A DNA stretch of 64,000 nucleotides from Sphingomonas sp. PP-CE-1G-424 (GTDB taxonomy: Bacteria; Pseudomonadota; Alphaproteobacteria; Sphingomonadales; Sphingomonadaceae), in contig NZ_SLXW01000002.1 of NCBI RefSeq assembly GCF_004341085.1, positions 868,001 through 932,000 of the forward strand. The letters are read 5' to 3'. The notes below the pieces were generated by a model. That model saw only the letters and a program-made list of their open reading frames with translations, was not told the DNA's origin and searched no databases. A program made the position numbers and the translations under genes. Each line of letters starts with the position of its first letter. The stretch's first letter is position 1. Below are positions 54,858 to 63,378 of the stretch, piece by piece.

Positions 54858-56261
54858 TCACTTTCCGGGCACGATCGGGCCGATTTCCTCGGGCGCATTG
54901 GCCACCGTCGCGATCATCGCGGTCCACGCCGCGACGTTCTGGCGAAGCTGTTCGGGGTCGATCCGCTCCAGCGTATCTTCGGGCGTGTGGTGGTAATCGA
55001 AATAGCGCTGACCCGACTGGTTGAGGTCGATCCCGGCCACCCCGGTCGCGATCGTCGGGCCGACATCGGTGCCGCCATGCGGAGCATCGGCCCCGCGGAT
55101 GATCCCGAGCGGGGCGAGTGCGACGGCCAGGCGATCCTCGATGGGCTTGGCGGCGGGCGGCAGGCTGCTTTCGAACCGCCAGACGCGATCGGCGCCGAAA
55201 TCCGATTCGGCGGCGGTCGCATGGCGCTCGCCCGCATGTGCCTTGGCGTAGGCGAGCCCGCCGAAGCCGCCGCTCTCCTCGTCGCCGAACCAGACGACGC
55301 GGATCGTCCGACGTGGGCGCTCGCCGCCGTCCATCACGATCTTGGCGGCCGCCGCGGTGATCGCGATGCCCGCGCCGTCGTCGATCGCACCGGTGCCGAG
55401 ATCCCAGCTGTCGAGATGGCCCCCGACGAGGACGATCCCTGCCTTGGAATCGGTGCCGGGAACTTCGGCGACGACGTTGCCCGACTCGCGCATGCCGACC
55501 TGGTGATCGTCGAGGATCAGCCGCATCGTCACCGGCTTGCCGAGCTTGATCATCCGTTCGAGGTTCGCCGCGTCGGAGACCGACAGCGCCGCCGCCGGGA
55601 TCGGGGTGACGCCGGGTTCGAAATTGGTCGTGCCGGCATGCGGCCCGCGGCCCTGGTCGGTGCCGATCGAGCGGATCACGATCGCCGCCGCGCCCTTCTT
55701 GGCCGCGACATTGGGACCGATGAACCGCGCGGTGCCCTGGCTGCCGTAGCTCGACCCGTCCTGAGTCGGCTGCATCGAATTCGAGACGAAGGCGATCCGG
55801 CCCTTCAGGCTACCCTCTGGCGCCAGCGCAAGATCGTTGTAGCTCGCGAAATACGTCACCGGCAGCGTCAGCCCGGCGGGCGGCGTCGCGCCCGAATTGC
55901 CGAGCCCGACCAGCCGCAGCTTCTGCGGGTAGGGCGAGACGATCTCGGCACTTTCGGCGCCACGCTGCCAGATTGGCAGCTGGTAGGTCTCGATCCGCAC
56001 GTTCTTGAACCCGAGCGCCTTCAGCTTGGCGACCGACCAGACGCGCGCACGCGCTTCCGCCTCGGTGCCGGTCATCCGCGGGCCAACCTCGGTCGTGATC
56101 CCCTCGACGATCTTGTACGCGGTGTCGTCGGTCAGCGCCTGGTCGCGCAGCGCGGCGACCTTCGCGTCGACCGCGGTCGCAGGCGCAGCGGCGCGCTGCG
56201 CCACGACGGGAACGGCGGTGATGACGGCACAGGCCGCCAGAAATGGTGCGATACGCGTCAT
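54858..56261 (-). CDS. M28-family zinc peptidase, secreted
   Basis: A 467-residue exported metallopeptidase. Signal peptide about 1-21 (ending VVA-Q), a PA domain (about 130-260), then the M28 zinc set: GGHLDSWDLGTGAIDDGAG (His, Asp, Asp), FGDEESGGFG (Glu pair), and YHHTPEDT (His). Family members act as amino- or carboxypeptidases on oligopeptides in the periplasm. It ends about 155 bases from the lipoprotein gene start. Confidence 0.92.
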   Translation of the reverse strand: MTRIAPFLAACAVITAVPVVAQRAAAPATAVDAKVAALRDQALTDDTAYKIVEGITTEVGPRMTGTEAEARARVWSVAKLKALGFKNVRIETYQLPIWQRGAESAEIVSPYPQKLRLVGLGNSGATPPAGLTLPVTYFASYNDLALAPEGSLKGRIAFVSNSMQPTQDGSSYGSQGTARFIGPNVAAKKGAAAIVIRSIGTDQGRGPHAGTTNFEPGVTPIPAAALSVSDAANLERMIKLGKPVTMRLILDDHQVGMRESGNVVAEVPGTDSKAGIVLVGGHLDSWDLGTGAIDDGAGIAITAAAAKIVMDGGERPRRTIRVVWFGDEESGGFGGLAYAKAHAGERHATAAESDFGADRVWRFESSLPPAAKPIEDRLAVALAPLGIIRGADAPHGGTDVGPTIATGVAGIDLNQSGQRYFDYHHTPEDTLERIDPEQLRQNVAAWTAMIATVANAPEEIGPIVPGK

Positions 56262-56382
56262 CGGCTATTCCCCTTGGTGTCGACCCACCGTTAGGTCCGA
56301 GCGCGCGCGTTGCCAACCTTCGCGCCTGCCCTTACATGCGCAGATCAATCCCGCCCTCACGAACACCCGAACGGAGACCCCC

Positions 56383-58062
56383 GTGGCCGGCCAATATGCC
56401 TATGTCATGAAGGACATGACGAAGACCTTCCCCGGCGCGCCCAAGCCGGTGCTGTCGAACATCAACCTGCAATTCTATCATGGCGCCAAGATCGGCATCG
56501 TCGGCCCCAACGGTGCGGGCAAGTCGACGCTGATCAAGATCATGGCCGGCATCGACAAGGATTATACCGGCGAGGCATGGCCGGGCGAGAACGTCACGGT
56601 CGGCTATCTGGAGCAGGAGCCGCAGCTCGACGCCTCGAAGACCGTGCTGGAGAACGTCAAGGACGGCGCGCGCGGCGTTGCGGACATGGTCGACCGTTTC
56701 AACGCGATTTCGGCCGAGATGGGCGATCCCCAGGACGACACCGACTTCGACGCGCTGCTCGAAGAGATGGGCACGCTCCAGGAAAAGATCGACGCGGTCG
56801 ACGGCTGGACGCTCGACAACCAGCTCGAGGTCGCGATGGAAGCGCTTCGCTGCCCGCCGGGCGACTGGCCGGTCGACAAGCTGTCGGGTGGTGAGAAGCG
56901 CCGCGTCGCGCTGACCCGCCTGCTGATCCAGAAGCCGGGTATCCTTCTGCTTGACGAGCCCACCAACCATCTCGATGCGGAGAGCGTCCAGTGGCTGGAG
57001 AATCATCTGAAGGATTACGCGGGCGCGGTGCTGATGATCACCCATGACCGCTATTTCCTCGACAACGTCGTTGGCTGGGTGCTCGAACTCGATCGCGGCA
57101 AGTATTTCCCGTATGAGGGCAATTACTCGACGTATCTCGAGAAGAAGGCCAAGCGCCTTGAGCAGGAGGATCGTGAGGAGTCCGGTCGTCAGACCGCGAT
57201 CAAGAACGAGCTCGAATGGATTCGTCAGGGTGCCAAGGCGCGCCAGACCAAGTCCAAGGCGCGTATCGCCAACTTCGAACGCCTCGTCTCCGCACAGGAG
57301 AACCGCTCGCCGGGCAAGGCGCAGATCGTCATCCAGGTGCCCGAGCGTCTCGGCGGCAAGGTCATCGAGCTCGAGAACGTTTCCAAGGCTTACGGCGACA
57401 AGCTGCTGTTCGAGAACCTCTCGTTCACGCTGCCCGCGGGAGGTATCGTTGGCGTCATCGGTCCCAACGGCGCCGGCAAGTCGACGCTGTTCAAGCTGAT
57501 CACTGGGCAGGAGACGCCGGACAGCGGCACGATCGACAAGGGTTCGACCGTGCGGCTCGGCTATGTCGACCAGAGCCGCGATCATCTCGACGACAAGAAG
57601 AACGTCTGGGAGGAGATTTCCGACGGCCTCGACTCGATGAAGGTCAACGGGTTCGACCAGTCGACGCGCGCCTATGTCGGCGCGTTCAACTTCAAGGGCC
57701 AGGACCAGCAGAAGAACGTCGGCAAGCTGTCGGGCGGCGAGCGCAACCGCGTCAACATCGCCAAGATGTTGAAGCGCGGCGGCAACGTGCTGCTACTCGA
57801 CGAACCGACCAACGATCTCGATGTCGAGACCCTGGGCGCGCTCGAGGAAGCGATCGAGAACTTCGCCGGGTGCGCGGTGGTGATCAGCCACGACCGCTTC
57901 TTCCTGGATCGTCTCGCCACGCACATCCTGGCGTTCGAGGGCAACAGCCATGTCGAATGGTTCGAAGGCAATTTCGAATCCTACGAAGAGGACAAGCGCC
58001 GCCGTCTGGGCGATGCGGCGGATCGTCCGACCGCGCTGTCCTACAAGAAGCTGACTCGCTGA
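56383..58062 (+). CDS. ettA: Energy-dependent translational throttle protein EttA (ABC-F)
   Basis: ABC-F ATPase that binds the ribosomal E site and slows initiation when ATP is low. The 559-residue product (E. coli form 555) has two ABC domains, each with GPNGAGKST, LSGGE and LLLDEPTN, joined by the helical arm typical of EttA (about 95-135 and 240-310). The start is GTG at 56383 with ACGGAG upstream; the frame stays open to 56005, but that part is antisense to the M28 gene. Confidence 0.95.
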   Translation: MAGQYAYVMKDMTKTFPGAPKPVLSNINLQFYHGAKIGIVGPNGAGKSTLIKIMAGIDKDYTGEAWPGENVTVGYLEQEPQLDASKTVLENVKDGARGVADMVDRFNAISAEMGDPQDDTDFDALLEEMGTLQEKIDAVDGWTLDNQLEVAMEALRCPPGDWPVDKLSGGEKRRVALTRLLIQKPGILLLDEPTNHLDAESVQWLENHLKDYAGAVLMITHDRYFLDNVVGWVLELDRGKYFPYEGNYSTYLEKKAKRLEQEDREESGRQTAIKNELEWIRQGAKARQTKSKARIANFERLVSAQENRSPGKAQIVIQVPERLGGKVIELENVSKAYGDKLLFENLSFTLPAGGIVGVIGPNGAGKSTLFKLITGQETPDSGTIDKGSTVRLGYVDQSRDHLDDKKNVWEEISDGLDSMKVNGFDQSTRAYVGAFNFKGQDQQKNVGKLSGGERNRVNIAKMLKRGGNVLLLDEPTNDLDVETLGALEEAIENFAGCAVVISHDRFFLDRLATHILAFEGNSHVEWFEGNFESYEEDKRRRLGDAADRPTALSYKKLTR

Positions 58063-58093
58063 TCATGGCGGGCTGAGAGGTCTCGACGAGGAA

Positions 58094-58621
58094 CTGGCGG
58101 CTCACAAATACTCGCATGTCGAGCGTGAGCGGCGGTTCCTCGTCGATCCTCTGAAGCGGCCATCGCTGTACGGTTGCCGGTCGATCCTGATCGAGGATCT
58201 CTACATCACGGATACGCGGTGCCGGCTGCGGCGGATGACCGACAGTGTCGGCGGGCGCGTGGTGCTCAAGCTGTCGAAGAAATACGATGTCCCCGATCCG
58301 CTCACGCGGCCGCTGGTGACGACGTATCTGACGCCGGAGGAAGACGCGCTGTTTGCGGCGCTGCCTGGGCACTGGCTCCGCAAGCAGCGGCATGCGGTTT
58401 CGAGCGCTTCGGGCGAGTTCGGGATCGATTTGTTCGAAGGGGCGCTCGCCGGGCTTGAGCTAGCCGAGATAGAGCAGCCGGACGCTGCGTCGCTAGCGGC
58501 CGTGCAGCCACCCGAATGGGCTCGGTCCGAGGTTGCGTATCATCCTGACTTTAAGGGCGGCACGTTGGCGTTGCTCGATCGATCAAGCGCACAGCTATTC
58601 GTCCACCAAGCGATGAGCTGA
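58094..58621 (+). CDS. CYTH-domain protein with no ATG, GTG or TTG start
   Basis: A CYTH (adenylyl cyclase / thiamine triphosphatase fold) protein. The family's defining EXEXR motif, HVERERRFL, lies in frame at about 58115, but the first ATG of this frame is only at 58235. From the stop at 58052-58054 to there the frame contains no ATG, GTG or TTG. CTG at 58094 would give LAAHKYSHVERERRF, preceded by GACGAGG. Either CTG initiates (175 residues) or the start has mutated and the gene is decaying. It begins just after ettA. Confidence 0.65.
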   Translation: MAAHKYSHVERERRFLVDPLKRPSLYGCRSILIEDLYITDTRCRLRRMTDSVGGRVVLKLSKKYDVPDPLTRPLVTTYLTPEEDALFAALPGHWLRKQRHAVSSASGEFGIDLFEGALAGLELAEIEQPDAASLAAVQPPEWARSEVAYHPDFKGGTLALLDRSSAQLFVHQAMS

Positions 58622-59194
58622 TTAAAGCGTCGCGGTGTCGACTGTCAGGTTCGGGATGGTCGTCGACTCTATGCCCGCATCGAAGGGCGCGTCGCGCGAT
58701 TGGGTGAAGCGATCGCCGACCGGCGCCCACATCTCATGGATCACGCGGGCACGGACGTTGACGACCCAATATTCGGCGATGCCTTCGCGCGCATAGATCT
58801 TGCGCTTTCGGCCAAGGTCGTTGCGCAGTGTCGTGTCGGCAACCTCGATCACTATTGCTAGCGATGCGAGCGGGATCAGGCCTTCGCCCTCCGGCTCTGC
58901 GGTCACGGCGATATCCGGTTCCGGCACGTTGTACGGCGGCATCGAAACCGACCCCTCGACCAGCGCCTCCAGACTTCCACCGAGGTCGCGCAACGCTGCT
59001 GCAACAAGGAGGTACAGCCGCGACTTGATCCGCGCGTGCGGCCGGTGCTGCGAATTCATGTAGACGATTTCCCCGTCCAGCAACTCGGTCTTGCCATACG
59101 CCTCGAACGCGCCGGCGGCGTCGAGCATCAGATAGTCCTCGACCCGAAGCTTTACGGGGAGCGGCACGGTGGTAAGAGGCACCATCTCGGTCAT
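58622..59194 (-). CDS. Uma2-family restriction-endonuclease-like protein
   Basis: A 190-residue member of the Uma2 (DUF820) family with PD-(D/E)XK fold: LRVEDYLMLDAAGAFEAYGK, LLDGEIVYM, then VPEPDIAVTAE and LAIVIEVADTT (Asp and Glu-x-x core), and Lys in GRKRKIYAREGIAEYWVV. Function in vivo is unknown. It converges directly on the CYTH gene, the stop codons adjoining. Confidence 0.88.
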   Translation of the reverse strand: MTEMVPLTTVPLPVKLRVEDYLMLDAAGAFEAYGKTELLDGEIVYMNSQHRPHARIKSRLYLLVAAALRDLGGSLEALVEGSVSMPPYNVPEPDIAVTAEPEGEGLIPLASLAIVIEVADTTLRNDLGRKRKIYAREGIAEYWVVNVRARVIHEMWAPVGDRFTQSRDAPFDAGIESTTIPNLTVDTATL

Positions 59195-59256
59195 CGCGCG
59201 AGCCTAGCATGATCGGCAAGCGTCCCCAAGACGCGTGAAACAGAGCGGAGTATACA

Positions 59257-60456
59257 TTGCCTATCGTCGAACCTTCTCCCGGCGGGGATAGTCCTCCGGG
59301 TGCGGGCGAGCTTGAGTATCGCCTGCGTCAGCAATCGATCCTGGCCGATTTCGGGATCGAGGCTCTGCGCGCGCGGGATCTGCAGCCGATGTTGCAGCGT
59401 GCGACCGAGTTGTGCGGCGAGGGGATGCGCTCGAAATACTGCAAGTTTCTCGAATATCGCCCCGAGCAGGATACGCTGCTGGTGCGTGCCGGCATCGGTT
59501 GGGAGCCGGGCGTGGTCGGGTCTACCGAGATGCGCACCGATCTCGGCTCGCCCGCGGGGTTTGCGCTGGAGACGGGTCTGCCGGTGATTTCGAACCACCT
59601 CGAGAACGAGCAGCGGTTCCGGACGCCCGAGTTCATGGCACGGCACAATATCCGGCGCGCGATCAACGTGCTGGTGGAGACGTCGGGCAAGCGCTTCGGC
59701 GTGCTCGAGGTCGACAGCCCCGATGAAGGGCAGTTCGAGCCGGCGGACTTTGCGTTCATGCAGGGCTTCGCCAACCTCATCGGCGTCGCGATCGAGCGGC
59801 AGCAGGCGGAGCAGCGGCTGAGCGAGGCGATGGAGCATCAGGAGCTTCTCACGCGGGAGGCTAGCCACCGGGTCAAGAACAGCCTCGCTTTGGTCTCGGC
59901 GATGCTCAATCTCCAGATGCAGGAGGACGACGATCCGCGAATCCGGCGGCTGCTGGGTGACGCGCAGGCGAGGATCACCGCGATCGCGCAGACGCACGAC
60001 CAGTTGTGGCGAGGCGATCAGGTGGGGATCGTCGCGCTCAACGATCTGGTTTGCGGGATCGCGACCGGGCTGGGCGAGCAGTCGCCCAACCACCAGATCG
60101 AGTGCGATATCGAGGCGATCCTGATCAGTGCGGACGTGGCGATCCCAATGGGGTTGCTCGTCACCGAACTGGTCACCAACGCGATCAAATATGCCTATGG
60201 CGACGACGGCGGCGTGATCCTGGTCACGGTGCGGAGCGCCGAGGGGCGGATCGTGCTGACCGTGTCGGACGAGGGCGATGGGTTGCCGGCGGACTTCGAC
60301 CTGAAGACGGCGTCGCGCAAGAGTCTCGGGATGCGGATGATCGGCAGTCTCGCGCGGCAGTTGCGTGGGGCGGTGACGATCGAGAACGCTGCGGTCGGGA
60401 CGTGCGCGACACTGGACTTGCCCGACCCTCGGGTCGAGGAAGCCTCGGCGTCCTGA
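59257..60456 (+). CDS. GAF-domain sensor histidine kinase (HisKA_2/HWE type)
   Basis: A 399-residue soluble sensor kinase. A GAF domain spans about 36-180; the H-box TREASHRVKNSLALVSAML (His204) and N-box ELVTNAIKYAYG with DEGDGLP mark a HisKA_2-type kinase common in the general stress and light/redox signalling of alphaproteobacteria. No response regulator lies beside it. The start is TTG with GCGGAG upstream. It could feed PhyR or the Hpt protein at 20067, but that is speculation. Confidence 0.88.
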   Translation: MPIVEPSPGGDSPPGAGELEYRLRQQSILADFGIEALRARDLQPMLQRATELCGEGMRSKYCKFLEYRPEQDTLLVRAGIGWEPGVVGSTEMRTDLGSPAGFALETGLPVISNHLENEQRFRTPEFMARHNIRRAINVLVETSGKRFGVLEVDSPDEGQFEPADFAFMQGFANLIGVAIERQQAEQRLSEAMEHQELLTREASHRVKNSLALVSAMLNLQMQEDDDPRIRRLLGDAQARITAIAQTHDQLWRGDQVGIVALNDLVCGIATGLGEQSPNHQIECDIEAILISADVAIPMGLLVTELVTNAIKYAYGDDGGVILVTVRSAEGRIVLTVSDEGDGLPADFDLKTASRKSLGMRMIGSLARQLRGAVTIENAAVGTCATLDLPDPRVEEASAS

Positions 60457-60462
60457 CGACAT

Positions 60463-60547
60463 CCCGTCATCCTTACGAAAGTCGGGATCCAGAGCTCAAA
60501 GGGCACCACTCGTAACTCTGGATCCTGACTTTCGTCAGGATGACGGG
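60463..60547. repeat. Palindromic repeat, family B copy 2
   Basis: Arms CCCGTCATCCTTACGAAAGT and ACTTTCGTCAGGATGACGGG with an inner inverted GGATCCAGAG pair; the same plan as 20560-20643. Confidence 0.85.
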
Positions 60548-60554
60548 TTTTATC

Positions 60555-60632
60555 GTTCTCCTGCGAACGCAGGAGTCCAGGGTAATGAAGCGTGACGATC
60601 GCAACCCTGGGCTCCTGCTTGCGCAGGAGAAC
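60555..60632. repeat. Palindromic repeat beside family B copy 2
   Basis: Arms 60555-60583 (GTTCTCCTGCGAACGCAGGA then GTCCAGGGT) and 60604-60632 are near-exact reverse complements around 20 bases. It directly follows the previous repeat, forming a double hairpin between two converging genes. Confidence 0.85.
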
Positions 60633-60638
60633 GGCGGC

Positions 60639-61355
60639 TTAAGCCGCTACGGCATCCGCCTTGGTCGCCATCCAAGCTTCGGCCTTGGCCAGCGCGGGGG
60701 CGTCGTCGACGTCGATCCAGTCGATGTCGCTGCAATCCACGATCCGGGCGAGGCCCTGTGCGGCCAGCAGGCGGACGCCCTCCGTCAAAGACGGGCTTGC
60801 CAAGGTGGAGAGCGCGTCCGACAGCGCAGGGCCGATCGCGAACACGCCGGTGTCGTAGCAGTCGTGTGGTTCGAGGCCCTTGCCGATCGCGACGATGCGG
60901 TCGCCTTCGGTCGCGACGCAGGTGACGTCGTCGGGGTCGACCCAGTCATGCCCGAGGCGCCGGTCGATGCCGAGCCGGAGCCCGCCGCCAGCGCCGGCCT
61001 TCGCCATGCGCGCATAAAGTTCGGGACTGACGAGGTGGTCGCACATCGCGAGGATTGCTTCGCTACCGGCCAGCGCATCGCGCGCTGCCAATACCGAGAC
61101 GCCGTTGGGTTCGCGGTGATCCGCCAGAACCGTCTCGACGGCCAGCGGCCAGCGACGGCTCGCGAGATACGCTTCGATCGCCTCACGCCCGTAGCTCACC
61201 GTCACGATCGCCCGCGCAAAGCCAGCCTCGGCCAGTCCTTCGAGCGCGTGAGCAATCAACGGCCGCCCCGCAACCGAGCAGAGCGGCTTGTACGGGGCGG
61301 ACGAACGAAGGCGGCTGCCTTCCCCGGCGGCGAGGATGACAGCCGTCTCGATCAT
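60639..61355 (-). CDS. Sugar-phosphate nucleotidyltransferase, probable inositol-1-phosphate cytidylyltransferase
   Basis: A 238-residue nucleotidyltransferase: VILAAGEGSRLRSSAPYKPL (residues 6-25, with the GxGxR and Lys23) and an Asp metal site in MCDHLVS. It resembles the IPCT part of archaeal enzymes that make CDP-inositol from CTP and inositol-1-phosphate. That identity is inferred mainly from context: it begins one base after the inositol-phosphate synthase stop, and a CDP-alcohol transferase is in the same operon. A MobA-like or other sugar-1-phosphate enzyme is the alternative. Confidence 0.75.
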   Translation of the reverse strand: MIETAVILAAGEGSRLRSSAPYKPLCSVAGRPLIAHALEGLAEAGFARAIVTVSYGREAIEAYLASRRWPLAVETVLADHREPNGVSVLAARDALAGSEAILAMCDHLVSPELYARMAKAGAGGGLRLGIDRRLGHDWVDPDDVTCVATEGDRIVAIGKGLEPHDCYDTGVFAIGPALSDALSTLASPSLTEGVRLLAAQGLARIVDCSDIDWIDVDDAPALAKAEAWMATKADAVAA

Positions 61356-61356
61356 G

Positions 61357-62448
61357 TCAGGCGGCCTTGATGAACCGCTCGACTTCGATCTGCGCGAGAT
61401 CGTCGGTCATCTGCGTGCGCGGGTGCTTGCAGAAATAGGCCGAGGCTGGGTCGATCACGCCGGCGATGCCGCGATCCTTGGCGATCTTGGCGCAGCGGAT
61501 CATGTCGATCGCGACACCCGCCGAGTTGGGGCTGTCCTCGACCGAGAGACGCAGCTCGATGTTCATCGGCACGCCGCCGAACAGCTGGCCTTCCATGCGC
61601 AGGAAGCAGACCTTGTTGTCGTTCTGCCAGGGCACGTAATCCGACGGACCGATATGGACGTTGTCGTCGTCCATCCGCTCGGCCGCGACCGACTGGACGG
61701 CTTCGGTCTTCGAGATCTTCTTCGACTCGAGACGGCGATGGTTCGACATGTTGAGGAAGTCGGTGTTGCCGCCGGTGTTGAGCTGGTACGTACGATCCAG
61801 CTTCACGCCGCGCTTGGCGAACAGGTCGGTCAGCACGCGGTGGACGATCGTCGCGCCGAGCTGCGCCTTTATGTCGTCGCCGATGATCGCGACGCCGGCG
61901 TCCTCGAACTTCTTCGCCCAGACCGGGTTCGAGGCGATGAAGACGGGGATGTTGTTGACGAACGCAACGCCGGCTTCGATCGCGCATTCGGCGTAGAATT
62001 CGGTGGCTTCCTGCGAACCGACCGGCAAATAGTTCATCAGCACGTCGGCGCCCGATGCCTTCAGCTCGGCGATGACCTCTTCACGCGTCGGCTCGGCTGC
62101 GTCGGAGACGAGGAACGTGCGGTCGTCCTTGAAGTCGGCCATGTGGTCGGCGACGCCGTCCAGCTTCTTCCCCATCTTCACGATCGTGCCGGTATTGCCG
62201 ACGTTCGGTGCGAACACCGCGGTGCAATTCGGCTTGGCGAAGATCGCCTCGGCGACGTCCTTGCCGACCTTGCGGCGATCGACGTCCCAGGCCGCAACGA
62301 CCTTGATGTCGCTCGGCTTGTAGCCGCCCATGTCGAAATGCATCAGGCCAACCTGGTCGTTTGCCCCCTCGCGATAATGCTCGAGGCCCTGGACGAGCGA
62401 GCTCGCGCAGTTGCCGATGCCGACCACGGCGATCCGAATGCTATTCAT
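61357..62448 (-). CDS. Inositol-3-phosphate (L-myo-inositol-1-phosphate) synthase
   Basis: NAD-dependent conversion of glucose-6-phosphate to L-myo-inositol-1-phosphate. The 363-residue product is of the compact actinobacterial/archaeal type: IAVVGIGNCASSLVQGLEHY (Rossmann), VAAWDVDRRKVG, NYLPVGSQEA, LGATIVHRVL, then LNTGGNTDFLNMSNHRRLES and MNIELRLSVEDSPNSAG with the catalytic lysine region. It lies 15 bases after the CDP-alcohol gene and one base before the nucleotidyltransferase: a tight operon. Confidence 0.95.
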   Translation of the reverse strand: MNSIRIAVVGIGNCASSLVQGLEHYREGANDQVGLMHFDMGGYKPSDIKVVAAWDVDRRKVGKDVAEAIFAKPNCTAVFAPNVGNTGTIVKMGKKLDGVADHMADFKDDRTFLVSDAAEPTREEVIAELKASGADVLMNYLPVGSQEATEFYAECAIEAGVAFVNNIPVFIASNPVWAKKFEDAGVAIIGDDIKAQLGATIVHRVLTDLFAKRGVKLDRTYQLNTGGNTDFLNMSNHRRLESKKISKTEAVQSVAAERMDDDNVHIGPSDYVPWQNDNKVCFLRMEGQLFGGVPMNIELRLSVEDSPNSAGVAIDMIRCAKIAKDRGIAGVIDPASAYFCKHPRTQMTDDLAQIEVERFIKAA

Positions 62449-62463
62449 TACTGACCCTGTTCC

Positions 62464-63324
62464 TTACGAAAGATGCATGCGCGACGCGGTCTTTGGTCGC
62501 GTTGCGGAAGTACGACGAACGAAGGCGCGTTCGACACGACGGTGCCAGACGAGCCCGACGATGGCGACGAGCGTCAAAGGGACGATCTCGAACCACCAGA
62601 AGATGCGTGGGTTGCCCGCGAAGCAGGCGACGAAGATCGCCCATACCCGGACATTCGCGGTAAGCAAGGCCATGAAGCGCAACGGCGCGACGGCACGGGC
62701 ACCGTAGAGCGTGCCAAGCGCGACCGGATCGCTCGACTGGCCGAGCGTGCGTTCGAAGGGCATGGCGATCCGGTCGATGCTGCCGGCGACCCCGTCATAG
62801 AAGCGGACAAGCGCGTTACCGGTCGGCACGGGAGGGGCTTCGAGCGCGACGCCCTTGATGCGACGATGGAAGCGCGACCGCTCGCCTTCGTACATGTTCG
62901 ACTGCACCGCATGCGCACCGCCCGCGGCGAACGCCAGGACCCAGCCCTCGGGGGTGTTAATCGTCAGTGCCAGCGCGGTGTAGATCAGCGCGAAGACGCC
63001 GTGATCGCACAGCCCGTCGAGCATCCGCCCGAGCGGGCTCGCGGTCTTGGTCGCGCGCGCGACCATGCCGTCGAGTCCGTCGGCGATCAGCCAGCCGATC
63101 GACAGCACCAAACCGACCAGCGCGAGCGCCCAGCTATGCCACTGTGCATAGGCAAAAGCCGCAGCGCCGCCGAGGCAAAGCCCCGCCACCGACACCGCAT
63201 TCGCCGAAATACCACGCGCAAGCGCGACCGGAAGCAGCGCGCGGCCCGCCGGATGAATCAGCCAAAGGTTAGATGGGATCTCGATCCGGCGATCGCGCGA
63301 TCCATCCGGTGGAGCCACTGTCAT
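62464..63324 (-). CDS. CDP-alcohol phosphatidyltransferase-family protein
   Basis: A 286-residue membrane enzyme with the complete motif DG-x2-AR-x8-G-x3-D-x3-D in DGMVARATKTASPLGRMLDG and the following LCD. About six membrane segments are visible. The family moves a phospho-alcohol from a CDP carrier to an acceptor alcohol. With the two following genes the natural reading is: CDP-inositol (or CDP-diacylglycerol) plus an acceptor gives an inositol phosphodiester. The acceptor is unknown. It starts 54 bases after nadE. Confidence 0.88.
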   Translation of the reverse strand: MTVAPPDGSRDRRIEIPSNLWLIHPAGRALLPVALARGISANAVSVAGLCLGGAAAFAYAQWHSWALALVGLVLSIGWLIADGLDGMVARATKTASPLGRMLDGLCDHGVFALIYTALALTINTPEGWVLAFAAGGAHAVQSNMYEGERSRFHRRIKGVALEAPPVPTGNALVRFYDGVAGSIDRIAMPFERTLGQSSDPVALGTLYGARAVAPLRFMALLTANVRVWAIFVACFAGNPRIFWWFEIVPLTLVAIVGLVWHRRVERAFVRRTSATRPKTASRMHLS

Positions 63325-63378
63325 AGGATTTTCATAATGCGCCGCGCGGGCGATTTATGCAAGGTAGTGCAACGAACC

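Noticed and set aside
56005..56382. Extension of ettA upstream of the GTG
   Set aside because: Antisense to the start of the M28 gene; the GTG at 56383 has a good ribosome site and gives the usual EttA N-terminus.
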